Origin: an uncultured Myxococcales bacterium | Lineage (GTDB): Bacteria; Myxococcota_A; UBA9042 | Reading direction: 5' to 3' | Assembly (NCBI GenBank): GCA_903919145.1 | Contig: CAIXGW010000053.1 | Span: 1-57,781, forward strand | DNA: 57,781 nucleotides | Shown here: positions 33,432 through 42,320 of the stretch, piece after piece | Layout: every line of letters begins with the position of its first letter | Position numbering within the stretch: position 1 is the stretch's first letter | Position numbers and translations under genes: made by a program | Notes under the pieces: model-generated | Database searches by the model: none | What the model saw: only the letters and a program-made list of their open reading frames with translations | What the model was told of the DNA's origin: nothing

Positions 33432-36218
33432 CTAAGCCTGAGAGCTGGCGCCGCGGGGACTGAGAGGCCCGCTTTGGGTGCCGCGCTTGGGCAGGCGCAC
33501 GGTCATGCATGTGCCGCCGCCCGGAGGACATTCTGCGGCGATGGTACCGCCAGCGGCGTGGATGACCCGGCGGGTAATGGTCAACCCCATACCCATGCCG
33601 CTGCCGGGGCCCTTGGTGGTAAAGAATGGCTCAAAGATGCGTAGTCGGTCGGCTTCGGCGATGCCAGCGCCGTTGTCTATGACGCGGATCACGATGAATT
33701 CGCCGGACTGTTCGCCGTCGATCAGCACTTTGGGCGTGGCGGCCTCGGCGGCTTCGGCGGCGTTTTGGATGAGGTTGCCCAGGGCCTGGTTGAGCTCATT
33801 GGGCACGCAGCGGATCCAGCCATCGCCGCGGGTGGCAATCGTCAGGTCGACGCTGCGGCCAGTGGCCGGGACCACCAGCCCGGCGATGTCTCGCACGGCC
33901 TGCCAGACGTCGTAGTCGTGAGGCTGGCGGCTGTAGCCTTCGCGGGCATAGCGACCCAGCTGGTCCACGGTGCCGGAAATGCGCGTGACGCCGGCATCCG
34001 CGGCGACAAACATCCGCTGGGCGCGCTGGTCCAGCCGGCTCAATTCCTCAGCCGAAAGAGGCGGCTGCGAAGGACCGTCTGTCGCCTCGGCCGGCGTGCC
34101 ACTGGCCTGCACCATCTGCCGCCAGTCCAGCTGCAGCCGCTGCAGGGCGTTGTGGATATAGTTGAGAGGATTGTTGATCTCGTGCGCTACCCCGCTGGCG
34201 ATCGACTCCAGCGAGTCCAGGCGCTGGTCCAACAGCCGCTGGGCCTGCTGTTCGCGCTGGTTGAGCAGGGAGCGAGCCGTGGTGATGAGCTCGCGCGGCG
34301 AAAACGGTTTGGTCATGTAGGCGTTGACGCCGGTCGCCAGGCCCAGGACCCGGTCGTCGACGGCGCCGCGGGCCGTCAGCATGATGATAGGCACATGGGC
34401 GACGCTGGGCTCGGCGCGCAGCCGCTCGACCAGCTGGTTGCCGTCCAGCTCGGGCATCATCAAGTCGGTGACAATCAGGTCCGGCCGCTCGCGCAGGGCC
34501 AGCTCCAGGCCTTTTTGACCGTCTGGGGCCGTCAGCACTTTGAATTCCTGGCGCAGGGCCAAGTGAACCACGCGGATGACGTCAGGGGTGTCATCGACGA
34601 TGAGCACGGTCCAGCGGCGCAGGTGCTCGTCTTCGTCGCGCTCGACCACCCGCCTCTCTGTGGCTTCTGCCAGGTCCAACCAGCGAAATTTCTCGCGGGA
34701 GTCCAGCTCGACCGTGTGGCCAAGGATGTCGCCGGCAGGGGTCACCGCGCTGGCTGGTCGGCCGTGCGCCGCTCGGGACGGTGCGCCTGCCACAGCGGCG
34801 GTCGGCAATTGGCTGCCCAGCCCATCGACCGCAACAGCGCTGCCCAACGATTCGCTGCTGGCAGCCAGCTGGCCAGGGCGCAGGTGCGAATTGCCTTTGA
34901 GAAACTCGACGGTGAAGGTAGCCCCCTGCCCTGGCTCGCTGTGGGCAGAGATGCGTCCGCCGTGAAGCTCAATCAGCTCGCGGGCCAAAGCCAAGCCGAT
35001 CCCGGCGCCGCCGTGCTGGCGAGTGCCGCCCATGTCGACCTGAAAGAACCGCTCAAAAAGCCGCAGGGCGTGCTCTGGCGGAAAGCCTGGCCCGTTGTCC
35101 GTGACCACGACTTGCACGGCATCGGGCCGCTCGACCAGGTGGACCTCTACCTTGCCGCCAGGGGACGTGAACTTGAGGGCGTTGGACAGCAGGTTGATGA
35201 CCACCCGCTCGATGCGCTCCAGGTCGCACCACACCAGCGCCGATGGCACCGCCGAGGCAAAGGTCAGAGAAATCCCCTTGCGCTGGGCCAGCACCTCGGC
35301 CTGCCGCACCAGGCCCGTCAGGTATGCCACCAGGTCCTGCTCTTGCGCCGTGATGCGGATACGCGCTTGCTCGATGCGACTGAGATCCAGCAAGTCATTG
35401 ATAAGCTTTAGGAGCTTCATACCGCTGCGCAGCATCGAGCTGATGGTGGCCCGCTGCGGCTCGGTGGTGGGGCCCAGGTCGCCCTGCAGCAGCAGTTCCA
35501 TGGGAGACAGGACCATCGCCAGCGGCGTCTTGAGCTCGTGGGTGATGTTGGCAAAGAACTGCGACTTGAACGCATCCAGGGTCTTGAGCTGGTCGTGGGC
35601 GGCGGCCAGGTTGGCGGTTGTGCGCTCCAAGACGCGCTGCCTCTCGACCTGCTCGCGGTAGTTGCGAAAGCCAAAGTACTGGGCGGTCGTCACGACCGTC
35701 GCGGTGCTGACCACAAAAAGGACGTTGGCCGCGCCGCCCGCCGTCCACTGATCGGTGGTGGCCGCAAAGGCGTTGGGCAGGATGTAAGACAGGGTGATCA
35801 GGCCGTGGGTCAGGGCGGCCTGGCGCAGCGACCACACAAACAGCAGACCAACGCCCATCATAGAGAGGTTGAGGCCGGCATAGTAGGGCGTAGAGATCCC
35901 TCCCATCGCCACGACCATGACCGAGATGCCAAAGCCCAGCATCAACGCGTGGACGGTGGTCATCACCTTCCAATAGCGGACAAAGCGCGGCTGGTTGAGC
36001 GACGCCAGCAGGAACAAGCTCCAGCCCGAGACAAGCACCCGGGTGCCCAGCAGCACCGGCAGGTTCTCTGGGGCTGCGGTCAGCAGGTCCAGCACGGCAA
36101 ACGCCGGGTAGATCACAATGGTCAGCCAAAAGGCGATGCGGGCACCGCGGCGATTGCGCTCGACCAGCCAGCTTTGCCAAGCGTCTTCAGTAGCTTGAGA
36201 ATCCAAGAGGTCGGACAC
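33432..36218 (-). CDS. Six-TM hybrid sensor with two histidine-kinase cores around a receiver (PhcS-like)
   Basis: 928 residues, GTG 36218, 6 nt after the upstream stop. Six hydrophobic segments (about 28-205) form a membrane sensor with no large periplasmic loop. The first kinase has His in 'FFANITHELKTPLAMVLSPM', N box 'INLLSNALKF' and G boxes 'TDNGPGF' and 'GAGIGLALAREL'. The receiver (about 560-680) has 'VLIVDD', Asp in 'IVTDLMMPELDG' and Lys in 'MTKPFS'. The second kinase has 'IASGVAHEINNPLNYIHNAL', 'NLIQNAAEAAE' and 'GMGMGLTITRRVI'. Kinase-receiver-kinase on a six-TM base resembles a PhcS/CqsS-type quorum sensor fused to a PhcR-type receiver-kinase. It is last gene of the putative signalling operon. 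Confidence 0.9.
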   Translation of the reverse strand: MSDLLDSQATEDAWQSWLVERNRRGARIAFWLTIVIYPAFAVLDLLTAAPENLPVLLGTRVLVSGWSLFLLASLNQPRFVRYWKVMTTVHALMLGFGISVMVVAMGGISTPYYAGLNLSMMGVGLLFVWSLRQAALTHGLITLSYILPNAFAATTDQWTAGGAANVLFVVSTATVVTTAQYFGFRNYREQVERQRVLERTTANLAAAHDQLKTLDAFKSQFFANITHELKTPLAMVLSPMELLLQGDLGPTTEPQRATISSMLRSGMKLLKLINDLLDLSRIEQARIRITAQEQDLVAYLTGLVRQAEVLAQRKGISLTFASAVPSALVWCDLERIERVVINLLSNALKFTSPGGKVEVHLVERPDAVQVVVTDNGPGFPPEHALRLFERFFQVDMGGTRQHGGAGIGLALARELIELHGGRISAHSEPGQGATFTVEFLKGNSHLRPGQLAASSESLGSAVAVDGLGSQLPTAAVAGAPSRAAHGRPASAVTPAGDILGHTVELDSREKFRWLDLAEATERRVVERDEDEHLRRWTVLIVDDTPDVIRVVHLALRQEFKVLTAPDGQKGLELALRERPDLIVTDLMMPELDGNQLVERLRAEPSVAHVPIIMLTARGAVDDRVLGLATGVNAYMTKPFSPRELITTARSLLNQREQQAQRLLDQRLDSLESIASGVAHEINNPLNYIHNALQRLQLDWRQMVQASGTPAEATDGPSQPPLSAEELSRLDQRAQRMFVAADAGVTRISGTVDQLGRYAREGYSRQPHDYDVWQAVRDIAGLVVPATGRSVDLTIATRGDGWIRCVPNELNQALGNLIQNAAEAAEAATPKVLIDGEQSGEFIVIRVIDNGAGIAEADRLRIFEPFFTTKGPGSGMGMGLTITRRVIHAAGGTIAAECPPGGGTCMTVRLPKRGTQSGPLSPRGASSQA

Positions 36219-36224
36219 GGCGCG

Positions 36225-37793
36225 TCAGCTCCGCTGCACAATCAGGTAGGGGTTCAGAGCGGTGGCGTCGTTGATCACCTGCAATTCTGCAGTCGGTGCG
36301 CCCAGGCGGCCAAATTCCAGCATCTGCTCGTGGGTGCGGTACAGCAGGTTCCAGTCCAGGTGGTGCTCAAAGACCCAGCGAGCCGGATTGTGCGGCGCCA
36401 TGTTGCCGATGAGGGCCCGCCCCGCAGGCGCCAGGTGGCCCACCAAATTGCCGGTGAGTTGGGCGGCCAGGTCGAGCCGCAGGTAATCAAAAAGCCCAGA
36501 GCTGAACACGATATCGAACGGGCCAAGCGCAGAGAACAAAGAGGGATCGTGCAGCAACCTTCGGATAGAGTCCTGCAGGACCACCAGCTTGAGCCTCTTG
36601 CCGTGGCGCTCTACCAGAGGCGCCAGCCGCCGCTGCGCAAAGGACAGTGCCGCCCGGTCCTGGTCGAAGAGCACTACCTCCATGGCGTGCGGCAACACCT
36701 TGCACTCGCTGAGCATCTCAAAGACTTCTTGCGAGGGGCCGGCGGCAATCGAAGCGATGCGCACCGGACGCCCGGGGCGCCCTTGCTGGACCAGCCGCAG
36801 GATCTCTTGCTTGACCAAGTCTTTGCGGGCGCGCACCGCACACGCCGGCAGGGATGCGCAGGCGGCCAGGTGAAGGGCCTTGCCGTAGAGCGTCGCCCCC
36901 TCAAACGGTCGAAAGTACATGTAGTTCATGCACTCAAAGTCGCCGGGGTAGCCAAGGGGCTTGGACCAGGCCCGCTGCAGCAGCGGCGCCGGCATCAGCA
37001 GCTCGTGCAGGTGGCGCACCGAGTAGTGCTTGAGCGCCGGCATTTCCTCAGGCGTGGCGCGGCGCATGGCGCTGTCGATGGTGCCAAAGTGACCCAGGAC
37101 GGCGGGCACAAACTCGCTGAACAGGCGCTCTACCAGCGCCCTGCGGGCATGGCTGTCGCACGGCACCCAGCCAGAGCGCGGCAGGTAGTGCACCGCGTGA
37201 CTCTGGTCCGCCGGCGGACCGTCGCCGTGGATGACCGACCACGGCAGGATTCTTTCTAGCTGGTGCAGGTTGTCTCGCGCATCCTCAAGGAACAGCCGAA
37301 ACGCGCCCACGGCCGCGCGAAACTCCTGGTGGCCCTGGACCTGCCACGGGCTGACCGCCAGCCCAAGGTCGCCGCCCTGATGGGGCTGCCAGCGCTGCAG
37401 GTCGCGAACCTGCAAGAGCCCATCGACATCCAGCGGACTGCCGACCAGCGCCAAGCCCACCACCTGGCCTTCCTCGCTGGGCCGCAGCACTGCCACCCGC
37501 GCCTCGCCGCGGTGAAAGACCGAAGCCTGCACCAGCTGGCTGGCGACAACCAACTCCACCGTGGCGGCTGCGTCCACGGCCGGCGGCGGCTGATCGGCGG
37601 GCCAGATCACTGCGACGCCACCCTGGGCAACATCGACGAGGGCTGGCTGGCTCCACTGACCGGCAACAAGCACCCGAACGGTGAACGCGATCGGCAGCAA
37701 GTCTGCGGGGCGATAGCGCTGCGGTCGAAAGAAGACCTCTCTGCCGGCGGCGCCTTCAAGTTCTTCATAACTATGCGGGACGCTTGAGCTCAT
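36225..37793 (-). CDS. PilZ-like domain fused to PhcB-type SAM-dependent methyltransferase
   Basis: 522 residues; ATG 37793 overlaps the upstream stop (ATGA). The N-terminal ~135 residues start 'YRPADLLPIAFTVRVLVAGQ' and form a PilZ-like beta-barrel ('LVDVAQGGVAVIWP'); the RxxxR c-di-GMP motif is not clear. A helical middle domain follows ('HYSVRHLHELLMPAPLLQRA'). The C-terminal methyltransferase has motif I 'RIASIAAGPSQEVFEML', acidic motif II 'VVLFDQDRAALSFAQ', then 'FDIVFSSGLFDYLRLDLAAQ', 'RALIGNMAPHNPARWV' and 'LDWNLLYRTHEQML'. This combination is the signature I associate with proteins labelled extracellular-factor (3-hydroxypalmitate methyl ester) biosynthesis, PhcB-like. Signal synthesis is inferred. 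Confidence 0.85.
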   Translation of the reverse strand: MSSSVPHSYEELEGAAGREVFFRPQRYRPADLLPIAFTVRVLVAGQWSQPALVDVAQGGVAVIWPADQPPPAVDAAATVELVVASQLVQASVFHRGEARVAVLRPSEEGQVVGLALVGSPLDVDGLLQVRDLQRWQPHQGGDLGLAVSPWQVQGHQEFRAAVGAFRLFLEDARDNLHQLERILPWSVIHGDGPPADQSHAVHYLPRSGWVPCDSHARRALVERLFSEFVPAVLGHFGTIDSAMRRATPEEMPALKHYSVRHLHELLMPAPLLQRAWSKPLGYPGDFECMNYMYFRPFEGATLYGKALHLAACASLPACAVRARKDLVKQEILRLVQQGRPGRPVRIASIAAGPSQEVFEMLSECKVLPHAMEVVLFDQDRAALSFAQRRLAPLVERHGKRLKLVVLQDSIRRLLHDPSLFSALGPFDIVFSSGLFDYLRLDLAAQLTGNLVGHLAPAGRALIGNMAPHNPARWVFEHHLDWNLLYRTHEQMLEFGRLGAPTAELQVINDATALNPYLIVQRS

Positions 37794-39022
37794 TGAGGAG
37801 ACTCCTGCGTTGACGGCGCGGTCAACAGCGGCAAAGTCAAGGTAAACACTGAGCCGCGCGGGCTGCGGTGCCCGGCTCTGAGGGTGCCGCGGTGGTGCTC
37901 GGCCACCAGCTTGGCCATGTACAGGCCCAGGCCCAGGCCCTGATCGCCCTTGGTAGAAACATAGGGGTCAAAGACCTGACTTACCAATTCCTCTGAAATA
38001 CCAACACCTTCGTCCTCTACCCGCACCTGCACCGCGGCGTGGTCGAAGCGGACGTCTACCCAGATGCGCTGGCCCGGCTCGGTGGCCTGCACGGCATTGC
38101 GCAGCAGATTGACCACGACCTGCACCAGCTTGGCATTGTCGCCGATGATCGTCGGGCAGCCTGGATCGGGCGCCGAAGACGAGACCACCCGCCGCCGCAA
38201 ATCCATGTCGAGCCGCAGCAAAGCCAGGGCTTGCTGAACAGTCTTGGCCACATCAATGCGGTCCAGCGACATCGATAGGCGCTTCTGCTTGGCAAAGGAA
38301 CCAAGGGTCTGCAGCTGATCCAGCAGGTTGCGCAAGCTGGCCATGCCGATCTGCAGGGTCTCTAGCAGCCCGGCGTCAGGGGTGCCCGCGGCCATCTCCA
38401 TCTCGACCAACAGCAGGCCATTCATGGCGTTGCGCAGGTCATGGGCAATGCCCGCCGCCATCCGCCCGGTGATGACCAGGCGCTCAAGCTCCAGCAGCTG
38501 GGTCTGGGCGGTGTGCAGCGCGTCAACGGTCTGCTGCAGGTGGTGGTTTTTGGTGCGCAGTTCTTCTGCCAGAGCCACGATTGCCCGCCGCTGTCCTACG
38601 TACTCGCGCGCGGCGGCCACCGCCTGCACCAGATCGGCGGCCAGCCACGGCTTGCGCAGAAAGCGGAACGCGGCGGCTTCGTTGATGGCGGCCAGCAGCG
38701 CCGCGGTGTCGGTGTAGGCCGTGACCACGATGCCGGCGACATCGGGGCGGATCCGCTTGGCCTCCTGCAACAGCTGCACGCCAGACATGCCAGGCATGCG
38801 CTGGTCGGTGATGATGAGGTCGAGCGCCGGATCCTGCAGGTGGGCCAGGGCCTGCTCGCCGCCAAGGGCCTCCACCACGCTCAAGCCCGGCTCCAGGAAA
38901 GAGCGCATCACGTCGAGGTTGGGCTGATCGTCATCGACGATGAGCACCGTACCGCCCAGGTAGGTGAGTTTGGCCGGCGGATTGTCGAGGAGAGAAGAAT
39001 TCACGCGGCGAGGATAGCGCAC
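37790..39022 (-). CDS. Receiver-histidine kinase (PhcR-like), first gene of signalling operon
   Basis: 410 residues, GTG 39022 (an alternative GTG at 39004 also lacks a strong site). The N-terminal receiver (about 22-140) has 'VLIVDDDQPNLDVM', Asp in 'DLIITDQRMPGMSG' and Lys in 'RFLRKPWL'. A coiled-coil linker and HisKA-like helix ('RMAAGIAHDLRNAMNGLLLV', His present) lead to HATPase_c: 'VNLLRNAVQATE', 'VEDEGVGIS' and 'GLGLGLYMAKLV'. No TM segment or DNA-binding domain is present. A receiver with a kinase output is the unusual architecture of Ralstonia PhcR. It is coupled by ATGA overlap to the methyltransferase gene. Confidence 0.9.
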   Translation of the reverse strand: MRYPRRVNSSLLDNPPAKLTYLGGTVLIVDDDQPNLDVMRSFLEPGLSVVEALGGEQALAHLQDPALDLIITDQRMPGMSGVQLLQEAKRIRPDVAGIVVTAYTDTAALLAAINEAAAFRFLRKPWLAADLVQAVAAAREYVGQRRAIVALAEELRTKNHHLQQTVDALHTAQTQLLELERLVITGRMAAGIAHDLRNAMNGLLLVEMEMAAGTPDAGLLETLQIGMASLRNLLDQLQTLGSFAKQKRLSMSLDRIDVAKTVQQALALLRLDMDLRRRVVSSSAPDPGCPTIIGDNAKLVQVVVNLLRNAVQATEPGQRIWVDVRFDHAAVQVRVEDEGVGISEELVSQVFDPYVSTKGDQGLGLGLYMAKLVAEHHRGTLRAGHRSPRGSVFTLTLPLLTAPSTQESPQ

Positions 39023-39077
39023 TGGGCTGGCGTGGCTACTTTTTTCGGCCCTTCGCTTGGTTGGCGGCCCAATACCA

Positions 39078-39893
39078 CTAGACGGCCAAGCACTTATCTA
39101 GGCGATGGCCAAAGAGCCGCCGGGCGTTGGCGGTGGTCTCGTCCGCCAGCTGCTGCGGAGGTATTTCCAAGATTTCAGCCACTTTTGCCAGAGTGTAGGG
39201 CAGATAGGCGGGCTCATTGGTGCGGCCGCGCATGGGCACCGGCGCAAGGAAGGGGCTGTCTGTTTCTAGCAGCAGCCGGTCTCGCGGCGCCGCTCGCAGC
39301 AGATCAACCAGCTCGCCCGGCTGCTTGAACGTCACAATCCCTGGAATAGAAAGATAGAATCCCAGCTCGGCTGCGCAGCGCAGGCCAAAGGCCGCCGTCC
39401 CCGAAAAGCAGTGGATGACGCCACCGCACTGTGCCGCCCCGTGATCGGTCAGCAGCTCTAGCGTCTCTGTTTCTGCTTCGCGGGTGTGAATGCACAGGGG
39501 CTTGTTCAGGCGGCGCGCCAGCTCGATGTGGCGGACGAAGACAGCGCGCTGTTGCTGGCGGTCAGAGAGGTCGTAGTGGTAGTCCAAGCCCGTCTCGCCC
39601 ACGGCGACGCAGGAGGGATCGGCGCACGCGGCCTCCACGCCCGCCCACAGGTCCGAGCCGTCGCCATCTGCCAGGCGCTTGGCATCGTGGGGATGGATGC
39701 CGCAGATGGCGCTGACCCCAGCGAATTGCCTGGCCGCCTGCAGCGCAGACTGCACCTCGGCCAAGTCGCCGCCGGCGCCAACGCAGATCAGGTGGCGCAG
39801 GCCGGCGGCGATGGCTCGTTCGACGACAGCCTGCGGACCGCCGGGATAGCCTCCGCGGTGCGCGTACATCAGATGGGCATGGGTGTCGATCAT
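39078..39893 (-). CDS. tatD: TatD-family metal-dependent hydrolase / DNase
   Basis: 271 residues from ATG 39893, which yields the standard 'MIDTHAHL' N-terminus; a longer frame to 39962 is not conserved-looking. Metal ligands are in 'DTHAHL', 'AVGETGLDYHY' (Glu), 'PLCIHTREA' (His), 'GVIHCFSG' (His) and 'LLLETDSPFLAP' (Asp). 'AICGIHPHDAK' is also typical. The family includes 3'-5' exonucleases/DNases involved in DNA repair. It ends 55 nt before the signalling operon on the same strand, so read-through into it is possible. Confidence 0.94.
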   Translation of the reverse strand: MIDTHAHLMYAHRGGYPGGPQAVVERAIAAGLRHLICVGAGGDLAEVQSALQAARQFAGVSAICGIHPHDAKRLADGDGSDLWAGVEAACADPSCVAVGETGLDYHYDLSDRQQQRAVFVRHIELARRLNKPLCIHTREAETETLELLTDHGAAQCGGVIHCFSGTAAFGLRCAAELGFYLSIPGIVTFKQPGELVDLLRAAPRDRLLLETDSPFLAPVPMRGRTNEPAYLPYTLAKVAEILEIPPQQLADETTANARRLFGHRLDKCLAV

Positions 39894-40046
39894 GGGCTTG
39901 TCCGCTGGCCTTTTGGGATCCCGAGGCCAACCAGTCGATCCCTTGGCGGCTCGTCGGTACAACCCGCATAGCTCAGCTTGGGGCGTCGTCTGACAGCGCA
40001 GCGCAAGACCCTGTGGTTTGCAACGTGATTGAGCCAGCTGGCGCCT

Positions 40047-40733
40047 TTACGGCTCGTAGCGGTAGCCCCAGCCGCGCACGGTCACAATGTAGCGCGGATG
40101 TTCGTGATCCGGCTCGACCCAGCGGCGCAAGCGCACAATGAAGTTGTCGACGGTGCGCTCGGTGGGGGTGGCGTCCATGCCCCAGACTTCTTCCAGGATG
40201 TCGGCGCGAGACAGGGCCCGACCCGGGTTGCGGGCCAGGAACTGCAGCAGCACGGCCTCTTTGTCAGAGAGCTCGTGCCACTGGCCGTCATGGGTGCGCA
40301 GGGCGCGACGCTCCAGGCTGACCACGGCGGTGCCCAGGCGCAATTCCTGGTCGGTCGGAACCTCTAGCGCGCCCTGGCTGCGGCGGATGTGGGCGCGAAC
40401 CCGAGCGATCAGCTCATTCATGTCAAACGGTTTGCACAGGTAGTCGTCAGCGCCGCCATCAAAAGCGGCGACCTTGGACTCCACTTCATCGCGGGCCGTC
40501 AGCATCAGAATCGGCGTGCCGATGCCGTGGCGGCGGGCATTGCGCGCCACTTCGGTACCGGTCATGCCGGGCAGGCCAATGTCGAGCAACACGCAGTCAA
40601 ACCTGGAAGATTTGAGCACCTGCAGTGCGGCTTCGCCAGAGCGCTGCCACTCGACCTGAAAGTTGGCCTGCTCCAGATTGAGCCGGACCATGGTGCCGAT
40701 GAGATTATCGTCTTCGACTAGAAGGACGCGCAT
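40047..40733 (-). CDS. Orphan OmpR-family response regulator
   Basis: 228 residues from ATG 40733, with GGAG 5 nt upstream. The receiver has 'MRVLLVEDDNLIG', phospho-Asp in 'CVLLDIGLPGMTG', 'ILMLTARDE' and Lys in 'YLCKPFDMNE'. The C-terminal winged helix runs from 'LSDKEAVLLQFLARNPGRAL' to the wing 'YIVTVRGWGYRYEP', and the recognition helix lies in 'PTERTVDNFIVRLRRWVE'. No kinase gene adjoins; partners could be any of the nearby kinases (speculative). The 153 nt between it and tatD and the 234 nt up to hemL hold no gene I can support. Confidence 0.93.
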   Translation of the reverse strand: MRVLLVEDDNLIGTMVRLNLEQANFQVEWQRSGEAALQVLKSSRFDCVLLDIGLPGMTGTEVARNARRHGIGTPILMLTARDEVESKVAAFDGGADDYLCKPFDMNELIARVRAHIRRSQGALEVPTDQELRLGTAVVSLERRALRTHDGQWHELSDKEAVLLQFLARNPGRALSRADILEEVWGMDATPTERTVDNFIVRLRRWVEPDHEHPRYIVTVRGWGYRYEP

Positions 40734-40967
40734 GGAACTCCGCTTCGCATGGCCGCAGCGGTTGCCACGGCTTCGTCACGTGCGCAGGATAGCGCCGAAA
40801 GGGCGCCATGCAAAGGGCGGTTGCCTTGCGCAGGGTGCTGGACCAAGTTGGGGCCCCTACCCCAAGTCCACTGGCCGGGGGTCGGGGCGGTGGCGCGGAG
40901 CCGCATCGCTGAGCTTGGGGGCCCAGCCAGCGACGCAAGGGAAGCCAACAATTTGTTGGCGGTAGCC

Positions 40968-42266
40968 CTAGGGCAGCTGGGCTGCGGCGCTGACCCAGGC
41001 GGCGACCAGGCGGTCGATGTCGGCCTCTGTGTGGCGAGAACTAAGGAAAAGTACTTCATAAGCCGAAGGCGGCAGGTACAGCCCCGCCTGAAGCATCAGG
41101 TGGTACATGCCGTTGAAGCGCTGCACGGCCACCGGCGAAATGGCATCCGCGCGATTGGGGATGGGGCCGACATCAAAGTACGGCCAGAAGATCGAGCCGA
41201 CGCGCCGGCCACGCAACCACTCGATTCCAGTGGCCTGCAGCTTGTGCTCCAGGTAGGCGCCCAGCTGATCGAGGCGGCGGTACAGGGCCGGATCGCGCAG
41301 CTTGGCCAAGGTCGCCAGCCCCGCGGCAATCGACACCGGATTGCCTGACAGCGTGCCTGCCTGATAGACCGGCCCCACCGGCGCCAGCAGCGAAAGCAGC
41401 TGGGTCGAGCCGACGATGGCGCCAAGGGGCATGCCGCCGCCGACGATCTTGCCAAGGGTGATCAAGTCGGGTTGCACGCCAGCGCCCTGGCCATAGCTGC
41501 CATAGCGCAGGCGAAAACCAGAAATCACCTCGTCAAAGATCAGCAGCGCGCCGTGCTTGGCCGTGATCGAGCGCAAGCCGGCCAAGAACGCATCGGTCTG
41601 AAACAGCAGGCCGTTGTTGGCCGGCAGCGGCTCTAGGATAATTGCGGCAATGCGCTCGCCGTGCTCGGCAAACAGCTTTTCGACGGCCGGCAGGTCGTCA
41701 AAGGGCAGCGTGATGGTCAGGCCGGCCACTTCTTTGGGCACGCCTTTGGTAGAGGCCTCTGAGCCGGAGTCGGCCAGGGTCACAAGGCCTGAGCCGGCCT
41801 TGACCAGCAGGCTGTCGACATGGCCGTGGTAGCCGCCCTCAAACTTGACGATGAGTGGCCGCCCGGTGGCGCCGCGGGCCAAGCGCAGCGCGGTCATTAC
41901 GGCTTCGGTGCCAGAGCTGACCAGCCGCGCCATGCCCATGCCCGGAAACGCGCCGACCAGCGCCTCGGCCATGGCCACCTCGCCCGGGTGGCAGGCGCCG
42001 TAGGTCAGGCCAAGGGGCGCCGCCGCCTGCACGGCAGCCACCACTTCGGGGTCGGCGTGGCCGAGGATCAGCGGGCCCCAAGAGAGACAGAAGTCGGTGT
42101 AGGCGTTGCCATCGACATCGGTGACGATCACGCCGTGGGCCTTGGCAAAGTAGATGGGCTTGCCACCTACGGACTTGAAGGCGCGCACCGGGCTGTTGAC
42201 GCCGCCCGGGATGAGCTCGGTGGCGCGATCATACCACTGATTAGAAAGGGTGCGCTGGTAAGTCAT
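40968..42266 (-). CDS. hemL: Glutamate-1-semialdehyde 2,1-aminomutase
   Basis: 432 residues from ATG 42266, with GGAG 5 nt upstream (a start 4 codons earlier is less likely). This PLP enzyme converts glutamate-1-semialdehyde to 5-aminolevulinate in the C5 haem pathway. It shows 'LIPGGVNSPVRAFKSVGG', 'FCLSWGPLILGHADP', 'LVSSGTEAVMTALRLARG', 'KFEGGYHGHVDSLLVKAGSG', 'LIFDEVISGFR' and the PLP-lysine loop 'LGKIVGGGMPLGA'. Length is normal. It follows hemD by 54 nt on the same strand, giving a small tetrapyrrole operon. Confidence 0.97.
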   Translation of the reverse strand: MTYQRTLSNQWYDRATELIPGGVNSPVRAFKSVGGKPIYFAKAHGVIVTDVDGNAYTDFCLSWGPLILGHADPEVVAAVQAAAPLGLTYGACHPGEVAMAEALVGAFPGMGMARLVSSGTEAVMTALRLARGATGRPLIVKFEGGYHGHVDSLLVKAGSGLVTLADSGSEASTKGVPKEVAGLTITLPFDDLPAVEKLFAEHGERIAAIILEPLPANNGLLFQTDAFLAGLRSITAKHGALLIFDEVISGFRLRYGSYGQGAGVQPDLITLGKIVGGGMPLGAIVGSTQLLSLLAPVGPVYQAGTLSGNPVSIAAGLATLAKLRDPALYRRLDQLGAYLEHKLQATGIEWLRGRRVGSIFWPYFDVGPIPNRADAISPVAVQRFNGMYHLMLQAGLYLPPSAYEVLFLSSRHTEADIDRLVAAWVSAAAQLP

Positions 42267-42320
42267 TAGATCTCCCAATTAAAATCGTGGGGCCAGCGGC
42301 GCAGGGCAGCCGGCTGCTAG

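Noticed and set aside
36225..39893. tatD as a functional member of the phc-like operon
   Set aside because: It is separated by 55 nt and is a housekeeping gene with many contexts; read-through is possible but no functional link is supported.
39966..40020. tRNA-like stretch beginning GCATAGCTCAG
   Set aside because: Resembles a D-arm start only; no anticodon stem, no T-loop GTTC sequence and no closing acceptor stem.
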